Shown here: piece by piece, positions 9,180 to 17,831 of the stretch | Layout of the letters: each line of letters opens with the position of its first letter | How positions within the stretch are numbered: the first letter of the stretch is position 1 | NCBI GenBank assembly: GCA_965116715.1 | Contig: OZ220724.1 | Location: 1,984,001 to 2,048,000, forward strand | DNA: 64,000 nt | Direction of reading: 5' to 3' | Source of the DNA: Poriferisodalis sp965116715 | GTDB lineage: Bacteria > Actinomycetota > Acidimicrobiia > Acidimicrobiales > Poriferisodalaceae | The notes under the pieces: generated by a model | What the model was told of the DNA's origin: nothing | The model's database searches: none | What the model saw: only the letters and a program-made list of their open reading frames with translations | Translations under genes and position numbers: made by a program

Positions 9180-10040
9180 TCAGGGCGAGCCGGCGGTGCC
9201 TCGGGCGGTCCACCAGGCGTCCAGGCGGCGGCGCGCCTCGTCGGCGCCGAGCTCGCCTTCGGTGCGGCGCAGCTCCAGCAGGAACTTCATGGCCCTGCCG
9301 ACGTCGGGGCCGGGCTCCAAGCCCAGGTGGGTCATCACCTCGTCGCCGTTCAGCTCGGGGCGCAGCTCCGCGGCAGCCTGCTCACGCGCCAGCCGGGCGA
9401 TGCGCACCTCGAACCGGTCGAGCGCGTCGTGGAGTGCTTCGATCCGCTGCACATTGCGCGACGTGCAGTCGCTGCGCACCATGTCGTTCAAATCGCCCAG
9501 CAGCGGCCCGGCGTCGCGGGCATAGCGCCGCACAGCCGCATCGGTCCAGCCGGTGTCGTACCCCTTGAAGCGGCCCGACAGGTGCACGAGGCGGGCAACC
9601 TCGTCAGTGATGTCGGGGCCGTAGCCCATCATCGGCATCCGCTTGCGGGTCAGCTTGGCGCCGACGGCCTCGTGATTGCGGAAGGTCACCCCACCGGGGC
9701 CGATCTGGCGGGTCAGCGGCTTGCCGATGTCGTGGAACAGGGCCCCGAGGCGCACCCGCAGGCGGGGCGGGCTCTGGGCCACCACCGCGATCGTGTGGGC
9801 GAGCACGTCCTTGTGACGGTGGATCGGGTCCTGCTCGAGCGCCAGGGCAGGCATTTCGGGCAGGTGCTCGTCGGCCCAGCCGCTGTCGACCAGCTCCCAC
9901 AAGCCCTCACGCGGGTCGTCGACCACGAGCACGCTGTTCAGCTCGTCGCAGGGCAGCACAGCGCCGGCGTCGAGCTCCAGTTCGTCGGCAGGCGGCTCGT
10001 CATGCTCACGCGCGTTCGGCGCGCGCGGCGGGGTTGTCAT
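9180..10040 (-). CDS. HD-domain protein resembling the C-terminal half of CCA tRNA nucleotidyltransferase
   Basis: The protein has 286 aa from the ATG at 10040 (MTTPPRAPNAREHDE), preceded by GGAGG. The spacing is short, and longer in-frame starts exist. Residues ~50-130 match the neck and HD region of actinobacterial PcnA-type enzymes: PREGLWELVDSGWADEHLPE, a QDPIHRHKDVLAHT motif, LFHDIGKP and a later FRNHEAVGA. The family signature SDCTSRN is present near residue 200. The nucleotidyltransferase head (GGSxRD and DxD motifs) is absent, so it should not add CCA by itself. A phosphohydrolase role is inferred from the HD residues. It is divergent from dnaE, 221 bp away. Confidence 0.85.
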   Translation of the reverse strand: MTTPPRAPNAREHDEPPADELELDAGAVLPCDELNSVLVVDDPREGLWELVDSGWADEHLPEMPALALEQDPIHRHKDVLAHTIAVVAQSPPRLRVRLGALFHDIGKPLTRQIGPGGVTFRNHEAVGAKLTRKRMPMMGYGPDITDEVARLVHLSGRFKGYDTGWTDAAVRRYARDAGPLLGDLNDMVRSDCTSRNVQRIEALHDALDRFEVRIARLAREQAAAELRPELNGDEVMTHLGLEPGPDVGRAMKFLLELRRTEGELGADEARRRLDAWWTARGTAGSP

Positions 10041-10261
10041 GCCTCCATGATGCAGCCCCGCGAGCGGCGCTCCAACCATGTTTCTGGGGGTTTCTGGCAC
10101 CTGAGAACGGGATCTGCCCGCGGATTCGCCGCGCGCGAATTCGACGGGTCTATGGTCGGCAGGCGGGCGCTGTGAGGGTCGGTTTTGGCCGGAATGGACC
10201 CTGAGCGAGGCAGCCCGCCAGCACACCAACCCGCCGACACACCCGCAAGGAGCAGCGCAGC

Positions 10262-13200
10262 GTGGCAGCGTCGTTCGTGCACCTGCACACCCACACCGAG
10301 TACTCCCTGCTCGACGGCGCGGCGCGCATCAACGAGGTGGTTGCGGCGGCGGCAGCCGACGGCCAGCCCGCGCTGGGCATCACCGACCACGGCAACATGT
10401 ACGGGGTCCTCGACTTCTACCGGGCCTGCAAGGCGCACGGCATCAAGCCGGTCATCGGCACCGAGGCCTACATGGCGCTCGAGAGCCGCCACGAGCGCCC
10501 CAACCGCAACCGTGCCAAGAACGCCAAGGTGGACGACACCGGCGACGACGGCGAGGGCGGCGGGAAGCTCTACTACCACCTGACGCTGCTGGCCCACAGC
10601 GACGCCGGCTACCGCAACCTGCTCAAGCTGGCCAGCCGGGCCTTCCTCGAGGGCTACTACTACAAGCCCCGGATGGACTGGGAGATGTTCGCCGACCACG
10701 CCGAGGGCCTGACGGCCACCACCGGCTGCCTCGGCAGCGTCGTGCAGCAGGCCCTGCTGGCCGGCGACTACGACGAGGCCCGCCGCCGCGCCGGCCGCCT
10801 GCAGGACATCTTCGGGCGCGACTCGTTCTACGTGGAACTGCAAGATCACGGCATCGGCGCCCAGCACGAGTGCAACCCCCTGCTGCACCAGATCGCGCAC
10901 GACCTGGGCGCACCGCTGCTGGCCACCAACGACCTGCACTACACCCACCAGCACGATGCGCTGGCGCACGATGCGCTGCTGTGCGTGCAGACCGGGTCGC
11001 TGCGCAGCGACCACGACCGGTTCAAGTTCCACGGCGACCAGCACTATCTCAAGTCGGCCGCGGAGATGCGGTCGGTGTTCAGCGAGTTCCCCGAGGCGTG
11101 CGACAACACGCTGGCGATTGCCGACCGGGCCGAGACGAACATCTCCTTCGGTCAGGTGCTGCTGCCGCACTTCGAGGTTCCCGCCCCACACGCCGACGCC
11201 GACGCCTACCTGGGGCATCTGGCGTTCGAGGGGGCGAAACGACGCTGGGGCTCCAACGTGCCCGAGAGCACTGCGGCACGCATCGCCTACGAGCTGCGCG
11301 TCATCTCCGACATGGGCTTCAGCAGCTACTTCCTCATCACCTGGGACCTCATCCGTCATGCCCGCGAGAGCAACATCCGGGTGGGACCCGGGCGGGGCTC
11401 GGCGGCCGGCTGCGTGGTGGCCTACTGCCTGGGCATCACCGACCTCGACCCCATCAAGTACGGCCTGCTGTTCGAGCGGTTCCTGAACCCGGCCCGCATC
11501 TCGATGCCCGACATCGACATCGACTTCGACGACCGCCACCGCGACGAGATGATCCACTACGCGGCCCGCAAGTACGGCCACGACCATGTGGCGCAGATCA
11601 TCACCTTCTCCACCATCAAGGCGCGAGCGGCGGTGCGTGACGCCGCCCGGGTGCTGGGCAAGCCCTATGCACTGGGCGACCGCATCTCCAAGGCCATGCC
11701 GCCGCTGATCATGGGCCGCGACACCCCGCTCGGTGCCTGCCTCGAACGCGACGACAAGCACGCCGACGGGTATGCAGCCGCCGCCGAGCTGCGCACCATG
11801 TACTCCGCCGACGACGAGGTGCGCGAGGTGGTGGACGTGGCCCGCGGCCTCGAAGGCCTCATCCGCCAGGATTCGGTGCATGCCGCCGCGGTGGTGATCA
11901 GCCCCGAGCCGCTCACCGAGTACCTGCCGATCCAGCGCAAGCCCGAGTCGGGCACCGATCCCGAGCTGGCGCCCATCGTCACCCAGTTCGACATGGGCGG
12001 CGTGGAAGACCTGGGCCTGCTGAAGATGGACTTCCTAGGGCTGCGGACGCTGTCGATCATCGACGACGCCGTGGGGCTGGTCGAGCGCACCAGCGGCGCC
12101 CGGCTCGACATCGACTCGGTGCCGCTGGACGACGCCGCCACGTTCGAGCTGCTGTGCGCCGGCGACACGATGGGCGTGTTCCAGCTGGAGTCCACACCGG
12201 TGCGCTCGCTGCTGCAGTCCATGCACCCGACCCGGTTCGAGGACATCTGCGCGCTAGTGGCGCTGTACCGACCCGGCCCGATGGCCGCCGACATGCACAA
12301 CAGCTATGCGCACCGCAAGAACGGCCGCCAGCCCGCCACGCCGCCACACCCCGACCTGGCCGAGCTGCTCGATGAGACCTACGGGCTGATGATCTACCAA
12401 GAGTCCATGATGCGGGTGGCCCAGGAGATCGCCGGCTACTCCATGGCCGAAGCCGACGACCTGCGCAAGGCGTGCGGCAAGAAGAACCGCGAGCAGATTG
12501 CCGAGCACCGCACCAAGTTCGTTGAGGGCAGCGTGGCCAAGGGCTACACGGCCGACTTGGGCAAGCAGCTCTTCGACATCATCGAGCCGTTCGCCGACTA
12601 CGCGTTCAACAAGAGCCACGCCTTCGCCTACGGCCTCATCGCCTACCAGACGGCCTACCTGAAGGCGAACCACCGCACCGAGTTCCTGGCGGCCGTGCTG
12701 ACCGGCTCGAAGCGCAACATCGACAAGGCCGGCGTGTACCTGGCCGACTGCCGCCAGTCCGGCATCGACGTGCTGGTGCCCGACATCAACCGCTCCGAGC
12801 TGGACTTCGCCGCCCACGAGCGCACCATCCCGTTCGGGCTGTCGGCGGTGCGCAACGTGGGCGTGAAGGTGGCCGAGCCGATCCTCGCCGAGCGCGCCGC
12901 CAACGGGCCGTTTGCCGACTTCGACGACTACTGCATGCGTGTGCCGCGCGAGGTGCTCAACAAGCGGTTCACCGAGTCGCTCATCAAGGCGGGCGCCTTC
13001 GAGACCTGCGGGCACAGCCGGGGCGGGCTGCTGGCGGTGTTCGAGCAGATCGTCGAGTCGTCGTTGCGCAGGCGCGAAGAGGCTGCCGCCGGGGTGCAGT
13101 CGCTGTTCGGCGGCGGCAACGGCCAGCCCGACCGCGGCAGCGACGCTGGGGAGCCGAGCTTCGACGAGCGCATCGAGATTCCCGACATCGAGGCCTCTGA

Positions 13201-13822
13201 GCGCGACACGCTGGCCTGGGAGAAGGAGCTGCTGGGGCTGTACGTGTCCGACCATCCACTGCGCGGCGGCGAGGCACAACTTCGGCGGTCGGTGACCTGC
13301 TCGGTGAGCGGCCTGGGCGACCTGCCGCCCACTCCCGACGGCGGCCAGCAGTGGGTGACGCTGGGCGGCGTGGTGCAGAGCCTGCAGCGCCGCTACACGC
13401 GCGGCGGCGATCCGATGGCCCGCTTCATGCTCGAAGACCTGTCCGGCTCCATCGAGGTGACGCTGTTCCCCAAGGGGTTCGCTGCCGCCGGCGCCACGCT
13501 GGCCGAGGATGCCGTGGTGCTGGTGCGGGGCCGGCCCGACCGCCGGGGCGAGGGCGAGACGACGTTCCTGGCCAACGAGGTGGAGGCGTTGGAGCTGCGC
13601 AAGGGCCCGGTGCCGGTGTCGTTGGACGTGGAGCGGGTCGACATCGACGACCACTGGCTGGAGGCGTTCGAGCGGATGCTGTCTGAGTGCCCGGGCGATG
13701 CGCCGGTGCACATACGGATCGGCGACTCGGTGGTCCAGCTGCCGGAATCGCGCTGGGTGGACGCCACCACGCTGGCGGGTCCGTTGCGCGAGCTGCTGGG
13801 CGCGGACGCCGTGCGCACCTAG
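10262..13822 (+). CDS. dnaE: DNA polymerase III subunit alpha (DnaE)
   Basis: The protein has 1186 aa and is the replicative polymerase. The GTG at 10262 has AAGGAG nine bases upstream. The N-terminal PHP domain begins FVHLHTHTEYSLLDG and includes GITDHGNMYG. Its metal-binding His residues look intact, consistent with PHP-based proofreading. The Pol3 palm is at ~330-600 with the catalytic Asp cluster PDIDIDFDD at residues 416-424 and GPGRGSAAG before it. The tandem HhH (~800-950) and a C-terminal OB-fold (~1000-1080, WVTLGGVVQSLQRR) follow. The length is normal for actinobacterial DnaE1, and no intein interrupts the polymerase motifs. Confidence 0.98.
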   Translation: MAASFVHLHTHTEYSLLDGAARINEVVAAAAADGQPALGITDHGNMYGVLDFYRACKAHGIKPVIGTEAYMALESRHERPNRNRAKNAKVDDTGDDGEGGGKLYYHLTLLAHSDAGYRNLLKLASRAFLEGYYYKPRMDWEMFADHAEGLTATTGCLGSVVQQALLAGDYDEARRRAGRLQDIFGRDSFYVELQDHGIGAQHECNPLLHQIAHDLGAPLLATNDLHYTHQHDALAHDALLCVQTGSLRSDHDRFKFHGDQHYLKSAAEMRSVFSEFPEACDNTLAIADRAETNISFGQVLLPHFEVPAPHADADAYLGHLAFEGAKRRWGSNVPESTAARIAYELRVISDMGFSSYFLITWDLIRHARESNIRVGPGRGSAAGCVVAYCLGITDLDPIKYGLLFERFLNPARISMPDIDIDFDDRHRDEMIHYAARKYGHDHVAQIITFSTIKARAAVRDAARVLGKPYALGDRISKAMPPLIMGRDTPLGACLERDDKHADGYAAAAELRTMYSADDEVREVVDVARGLEGLIRQDSVHAAAVVISPEPLTEYLPIQRKPESGTDPELAPIVTQFDMGGVEDLGLLKMDFLGLRTLSIIDDAVGLVERTSGARLDIDSVPLDDAATFELLCAGDTMGVFQLESTPVRSLLQSMHPTRFEDICALVALYRPGPMAADMHNSYAHRKNGRQPATPPHPDLAELLDETYGLMIYQESMMRVAQEIAGYSMAEADDLRKACGKKNREQIAEHRTKFVEGSVAKGYTADLGKQLFDIIEPFADYAFNKSHAFAYGLIAYQTAYLKANHRTEFLAAVLTGSKRNIDKAGVYLADCRQSGIDVLVPDINRSELDFAAHERTIPFGLSAVRNVGVKVAEPILAERAANGPFADFDDYCMRVPREVLNKRFTESLIKAGAFETCGHSRGGLLAVFEQIVESSLRRREEAAAGVQSLFGGGNGQPDRGSDAGEPSFDERIEIPDIEASERDTLAWEKELLGLYVSDHPLRGGEAQLRRSVTCSVSGLGDLPPTPDGGQQWVTLGGVVQSLQRRYTRGGDPMARFMLEDLSGSIEVTLFPKGFAAAGATLAEDAVVLVRGRPDRRGEGETTFLANEVEALELRKGPVPVSLDVERVDIDDHWLEAFERMLSECPGDAPVHIRIGDSVVQLPESRWVDATTLAGPLRELLGADAVRT

Positions 13823-13949
13823 CCGGCTGCGCGGTCGCTTCGCCAGAGCCGAGCCGGCCCACTAGTCTTCCCCGTTGGCTGCGAGCGCGGCTGAACCCCC
13901 TCTTTCGGACCGCGGCATCGGCCGCTGAACAGATTCTTCAGGAGAACTC

Positions 13950-14132
13950 ATGAGCAGCAACGCCGATACCCGCAAGGTCGACGGGAAGGCGCTCGAAGAC
14001 CCGTACAAGATGATGGTGCCGTTCGCGAAGTTCAAGAGCTTCCAGTTCGCGGACAAGCTGTGGGTGCTGGCCGGCTTGCTGTTCCTGATCGTGCTCATCA
14101 ACGTCGTGTTCTCCGGCGGCGGCGGGGGATAG
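13950..14132 (+). CDS. Small single-pass membrane protein
   Basis: The protein has 60 aa. The ATG at 13950 follows a clear AGGAGA site. The N-terminal 35 residues are charged (DTRKVDGKALEDPYKM). One hydrophobic segment, VLAGLLFLIVLINVVF, is followed by five glycines and the stop. A single transmembrane helix with a cytosolic N-terminus is expected. It lies between dnaE and thrS on the same strand. I do not recognise a family. The good ribosome site and clean composition support a real gene. Confidence 0.7.
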   Translation: MSSNADTRKVDGKALEDPYKMMVPFAKFKSFQFADKLWVLAGLLFLIVLINVVFSGGGGG

Positions 14133-14212
14133 TTGCTGCGGCATGCCGCCCCCGATAATGAGACCGGTTCGATGAATCCGGTCTGGTAAGCCGGGATCGT
14201 GAGTGCAGTCCG

Positions 14213-16318
14213 ATGAGCGATCTCAGCGAGGCTTCCCCTGCCTCGATCAACCCAGCCGCGGTCAGCCCGGCCGCAATCAGCATCACGCTGCCCGACGGGC
14301 AGACCCGCGAGCTGCCCGACGGCGCCACCGGCGCTGACCTGGCCGCGTCGCTGGGGAGGCGGGCGGCCAAGGACGCCCTGATCGCTATTGCCGACGGCGT
14401 CGAGCTGGACCTGAACCGGCCGCTGCCCGACGGCGCATCGGTGTCGCTGGTGTTCGGTTCGTCGGACGAGGGGCTCGAGGTGCTGCGCCACTCCACCGCG
14501 CACGTGCTGGCCCAGGCGGTGCTGCGGCTGTACCCGGGAGCCACCTTCTCGATCGGGCCGCCGATCACTGACGGCTTCTATTACGACTTCGACCTGGGGG
14601 CCGACGAGGTCGGCCGGCAGCGCACCTTCTCCGATGACGACCTCGAGGCCATCGAGGCCGAGATGCGCGAGATCGTGGCTGCTCGCCAGCCGTTCATCCG
14701 CGCCGAGGTGGACCGGGCGGCGGCGGACGAGCTGTTCGCCGCGCACCCCTACAAGATCGAGATTCTCGACGGCGAGGCCGACGATCCTGCCTCGGGTCCC
14801 GAGGGCGGGGTCATCACCACCTACCGCAACACCGACGAGTTCGTGGACCTGTGCCGTGGCCCGCACGTGCCCGACACCGGGCGGCTGGGCCACTTCAAGC
14901 TGATGCGGGTGGCGGGCGCGTACTGGCGGGGCGACGAGCACCGCCAGATGCTGCAGCGCATCTACGGCACCGCGTGGAGCTCGAAGGCCGAGCTGGCCGC
15001 CCACCTGGAGCGGCTGGAAGAGGCCGCCAAGCGCGACCACCGGCGGCTGGTCACCGAGCTGGATCTGCTGAGCTTCCCCGCGGAGCTGGGCGGCGGGCTG
15101 GCCGTGTGGCACCCCAAGGGCTCGGTGGTCCGCAAGATCATGGAGGACTACAGCCGCGACCGCCACGAAGCGGGCGGCTACGAGTTCGTCTACACGCCGC
15201 ACCTGGCCAACGCCCGGCTGTTCGAGACCTCAGGCCACCTGGACTTCTACGCCGAGGGCATGTACCCGCCGATGGAGATGGACAACGGCGTCTACTACCC
15301 CAAGCCGATGAACTGCCCGATGCACTGCCTGATCTTCAACCAGCGGCAGCGCTCGTACCGCGAGCTGCCGCTGCGGCTGTTCGAGCTGGGCACCGTATAC
15401 CGCTACGAACGCTCGGGCACCTTGCACGGGCTGATGCGGATCCGCGGGTTCACCCAAGACGACAGCCACCTGTACGTGGCACCCGAGCAGTTGGCAGACG
15501 AGATCGAGCGCCTGCTCGACTTCGTGCTGTCGGTGCTGGGGGCGTTCGGTTTCGACGACTTCGAGTTCAAGCTGTCCACGCAAGATCCCGACAAGTACGT
15601 GGGCGACGACGAGGGCTGGCAGCGGGCGACCGCGGCGCTGCGGGCGGCCCTGGATCGGCGCGGGCACGACTACACCGAGGCTGCGGGCGAGGCGGCGTTC
15701 TACGGGCCGAAGATCGACATCGATGTGCTGGACGCCATCGGGCGGTCGTGGCAGCTGTCCACCATCCAGGTCGACTTCAACCTGCCCGAGCGGTTCAACC
15801 TGCGCTACACCGGCGCCGACGGCGAGGTGCACCGGCCGATCATGATCCACCGGGCGCTGCTGGGCTCCATCGAGCGGTTCTTCGGCGTGATGGTGGAGCA
15901 CTACGCAGGTGCGTTCCCGCCCTGGCTGGCGCCGGTGCAGGCCGTGGTGATGGGCGTACGGGCCGACCACGATGCGTTCGCGTCGGAGGTGGCGGCGCAG
16001 CTTGCCGGGGCCGGCTTCCGGGCCGAGACCGTGCCGGCGGACGACCCGCTGGGGGCACGCATCCGGCGGGCGAAGCTGGACAAGGTGCCGTATGTGCTGG
16101 TGGTGGGCGACGATGACGTGGCGGCGGGCACGGTGGGCGTGAACCCACGTGGCCAGCCGGTGCGGCGTGACGTGCCACTCGAGGGATTCATAGAGCAGTT
16201 GGCTGACGAGGTCGAACGCAAGGCGATCGATGTCGGCAGCGCGGATGCAGCGAGCAGCAATGCTGACGACGCAGGCCCAAAGGCGAGCGGCGCGCAAGCC
16301 GGTGCGGCCGACGGCTGA
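14213..16318 (+). CDS. thrS: Threonyl-tRNA synthetase
   Basis: The protein has 701 aa and is a class II enzyme charging tRNA-Thr in the cytosol. An N-terminal TGS domain (~20-85, ITLPDGQTRELPDGAT) and the SAD editing domain come first, with HSTAHVLAQAV and later CRGPHVPDTG. The catalytic core contains MNCPMHC (zinc Cys), the motif 2 region YRYERSGTLHGLMRIRGF and motif 3 HRALLGSIERF. An anticodon-binding domain closes the conserved part. The last ~50 residues are a low-complexity Ala/Asp/Ser tail beyond the usual length. No strong ribosome site precedes the ATG at 14213, but other starts would cut the TGS domain. An MDR dehydrogenase follows closely. Confidence 0.97.
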   Translation: MSDLSEASPASINPAAVSPAAISITLPDGQTRELPDGATGADLAASLGRRAAKDALIAIADGVELDLNRPLPDGASVSLVFGSSDEGLEVLRHSTAHVLAQAVLRLYPGATFSIGPPITDGFYYDFDLGADEVGRQRTFSDDDLEAIEAEMREIVAARQPFIRAEVDRAAADELFAAHPYKIEILDGEADDPASGPEGGVITTYRNTDEFVDLCRGPHVPDTGRLGHFKLMRVAGAYWRGDEHRQMLQRIYGTAWSSKAELAAHLERLEEAAKRDHRRLVTELDLLSFPAELGGGLAVWHPKGSVVRKIMEDYSRDRHEAGGYEFVYTPHLANARLFETSGHLDFYAEGMYPPMEMDNGVYYPKPMNCPMHCLIFNQRQRSYRELPLRLFELGTVYRYERSGTLHGLMRIRGFTQDDSHLYVAPEQLADEIERLLDFVLSVLGAFGFDDFEFKLSTQDPDKYVGDDEGWQRATAALRAALDRRGHDYTEAAGEAAFYGPKIDIDVLDAIGRSWQLSTIQVDFNLPERFNLRYTGADGEVHRPIMIHRALLGSIERFFGVMVEHYAGAFPPWLAPVQAVVMGVRADHDAFASEVAAQLAGAGFRAETVPADDPLGARIRRAKLDKVPYVLVVGDDDVAAGTVGVNPRGQPVRRDVPLEGFIEQLADEVERKAIDVGSADAASSNADDAGPKASGAQAGAADG

Positions 16319-16361
16319 GGCTCGGCGGACGCGGCTCGACGGCTGAGTCTGGGGATTGGAC

Positions 16362-17537
16362 GTGCAGGCACTGGTCTTCGAGCGCAAGGAGCTGCGGTTC
16401 GCTGCTGCCATCGCGGCAGGCAAGCTGAAGCCGGGGTCCGGTGCCGGTGTCGGACCGCTCAAGCTGACCGACATCGACCCCCCGGAGCTGCCTGGTCCGG
16501 GCTGGCAATACGTGCGGCCTGCGCTGTCGGGCATCTGCGGGTCGGATCTGGCGACCGTGGACGGAAAGGTGTCCCGCTACTTCGAGCCGCTGGTGTCGTT
16601 CCCGTTCGTGCCCGGCCACGAGGTGGTGGGTCACACCGAGGACGGCACCCGGGTGGTGCTCGAGCCGGTGCTGGGCCACGAGGCGCACGGCTTTGCCGCG
16701 CCGTGGCCTGACGCCGCACCTGCCGACGGTGACGACTACGGCCACCTGATCGGCGGCGAGATCGAGGCCGGCTTGCAGACCGGGTCGTGCGCCTCCACCG
16801 GGGGCGGCTGGTCGGAGATGTTCGCTGCGCACGAATCGCAGCTGCATTCGCTGGGCTCGCTGGGGCCCGCGGATCTGTCCGACGAGGCAGCGGTGATGAT
16901 CGAGCCGACCGCTGCGGGCGTGCATGCCGCGCTGCGGTCGGGCGTGACCGAGGGCGGCACGGCGGCGGTGATCGGCGCCGGCACGATGGGCCTGGTGGCG
17001 GTGGCGGCGCTGCGTCAGCTCACCGGCGTGGCGGCGATCGTGGTGGGCGCCCGCTACAGCCATCAGCGCCGCCTGGCCCGCGAGCTCGGCGCCGACCTGG
17101 CGGTGTCGCCCGACGAACTGGGCCGGGCCGTGCGCCGGGCTGCAGGCACCCGGGTGATCGGCGAGACGCTGGGCTCTGGAACCCACGTGACGATCGACGC
17201 CGTGGCCTCGTCGCAGTCGCTGACCGACGCCATCGCGCTCACCCGACCCCGAGGCCGGGTAGTAGTGCTGGGCATGCCCGCCAACGTCGAGCTGAACCTC
17301 TCCGCGCTGTGGCACCGCGAGACCGAGCTGGTGGGCGCGTACTGCTACGGCACCGAGCCCACGCTCGACGGGGGCCACACCTTCGAGGCCGCCATCGGGC
17401 TCGTGCGCGACTGCGACCTGGGCCGCCTGGTGTCCGCGCTGTACCCGCTGGAGGAGTACCGCACGGCCTTGGAGCACGCCGGCAACGCCGGCGCCCGAGG
17501 CTCCACCAAGATCGCCTTCGACCTCCGCGACGACTGA
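16362..17537 (+). CDS. Zinc-type MDR (alcohol dehydrogenase-like) oxidoreductase
   Basis: The protein has 391 aa from the GTG at 16362, seven bases after GGGG. A TTG at 16356 is an alternative. The catalytic domain shows GICGSD and FVPGHEVVGH, supplying the Cys and His ligands of the catalytic zinc. The usual four-Cys structural zinc lobe is not recognisable; that place holds GGEIEAGLQTGSCAS. The Rossmann domain has AVIGAGTMGL and later GRVVVLGMP. The substrate is unknown. It lies 43 bp after thrS on the same strand, so co-transcription is possible but no functional link is evident. Confidence 0.88.
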   Translation: MQALVFERKELRFAAAIAAGKLKPGSGAGVGPLKLTDIDPPELPGPGWQYVRPALSGICGSDLATVDGKVSRYFEPLVSFPFVPGHEVVGHTEDGTRVVLEPVLGHEAHGFAAPWPDAAPADGDDYGHLIGGEIEAGLQTGSCASTGGGWSEMFAAHESQLHSLGSLGPADLSDEAAVMIEPTAAGVHAALRSGVTEGGTAAVIGAGTMGLVAVAALRQLTGVAAIVVGARYSHQRRLARELGADLAVSPDELGRAVRRAAGTRVIGETLGSGTHVTIDAVASSQSLTDAIALTRPRGRVVVLGMPANVELNLSALWHRETELVGAYCYGTEPTLDGGHTFEAAIGLVRDCDLGRLVSALYPLEEYRTALEHAGNAGARGSTKIAFDLRDD

Positions 17538-17831
17538 TTCGGCCGCTCCCAGCAAACGACTTCAAGCGCGGGTCACGCCCGTAGTCAAGTTTCGTCATGA
17601 TTTGTTGACTAGTTTTTCTAGGGTTTGTCTGTTGAATGTCTCAGCGTTCGTTGGGACTTGCTCAGGCCAGAATCGCTAGGAGAAGACTCCGACAGAGTTA
17701 CTCTGCTGCGCTCAGCCTCCGATCACAGTGTGGGGAACTTGCATCTCCGCTCTGTGGCCGGGGGCTGAGTTCGTCACATCCCCCAACAGAGACAGCGGCC
17801 AAGCCGCGTCGGCTCAAGGAGCGCGTCCCCC
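17538..17831. other. Intergenic region before the peroxidase gene
   Basis: About 294 bp without a convincing gene, AT-richer than its flanks around 17580-17640. A spaced inverted repeat AGTCAA (17583-17588) / TTGACT (17605-17610) is visible. It could be an operator or carry a -35-like TTGACT, but no matching -10 box at standard spacing was found. AAGGAG at 17816-17821 is the ribosome site of the peroxidase gene. Confidence 0.5.

Noticed and set aside
10037..11881. 614-codon open frame on the minus strand across the dnaE start
   Set aside because: Antisense to dnaE; the dnaE protein is unmistakable and the minus-strand product has no recognisable motif.
11385..12600. Possible intein in DnaE
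   Set aside because: Polymerase motifs are continuous and the protein length is normal; no intein splice motifs seen.
13862..15202. 446-codon minus-strand frame over thrS and the small membrane-protein gene
   Set aside because: Shadow of thrS; no ribosome site and no coherent protein features.
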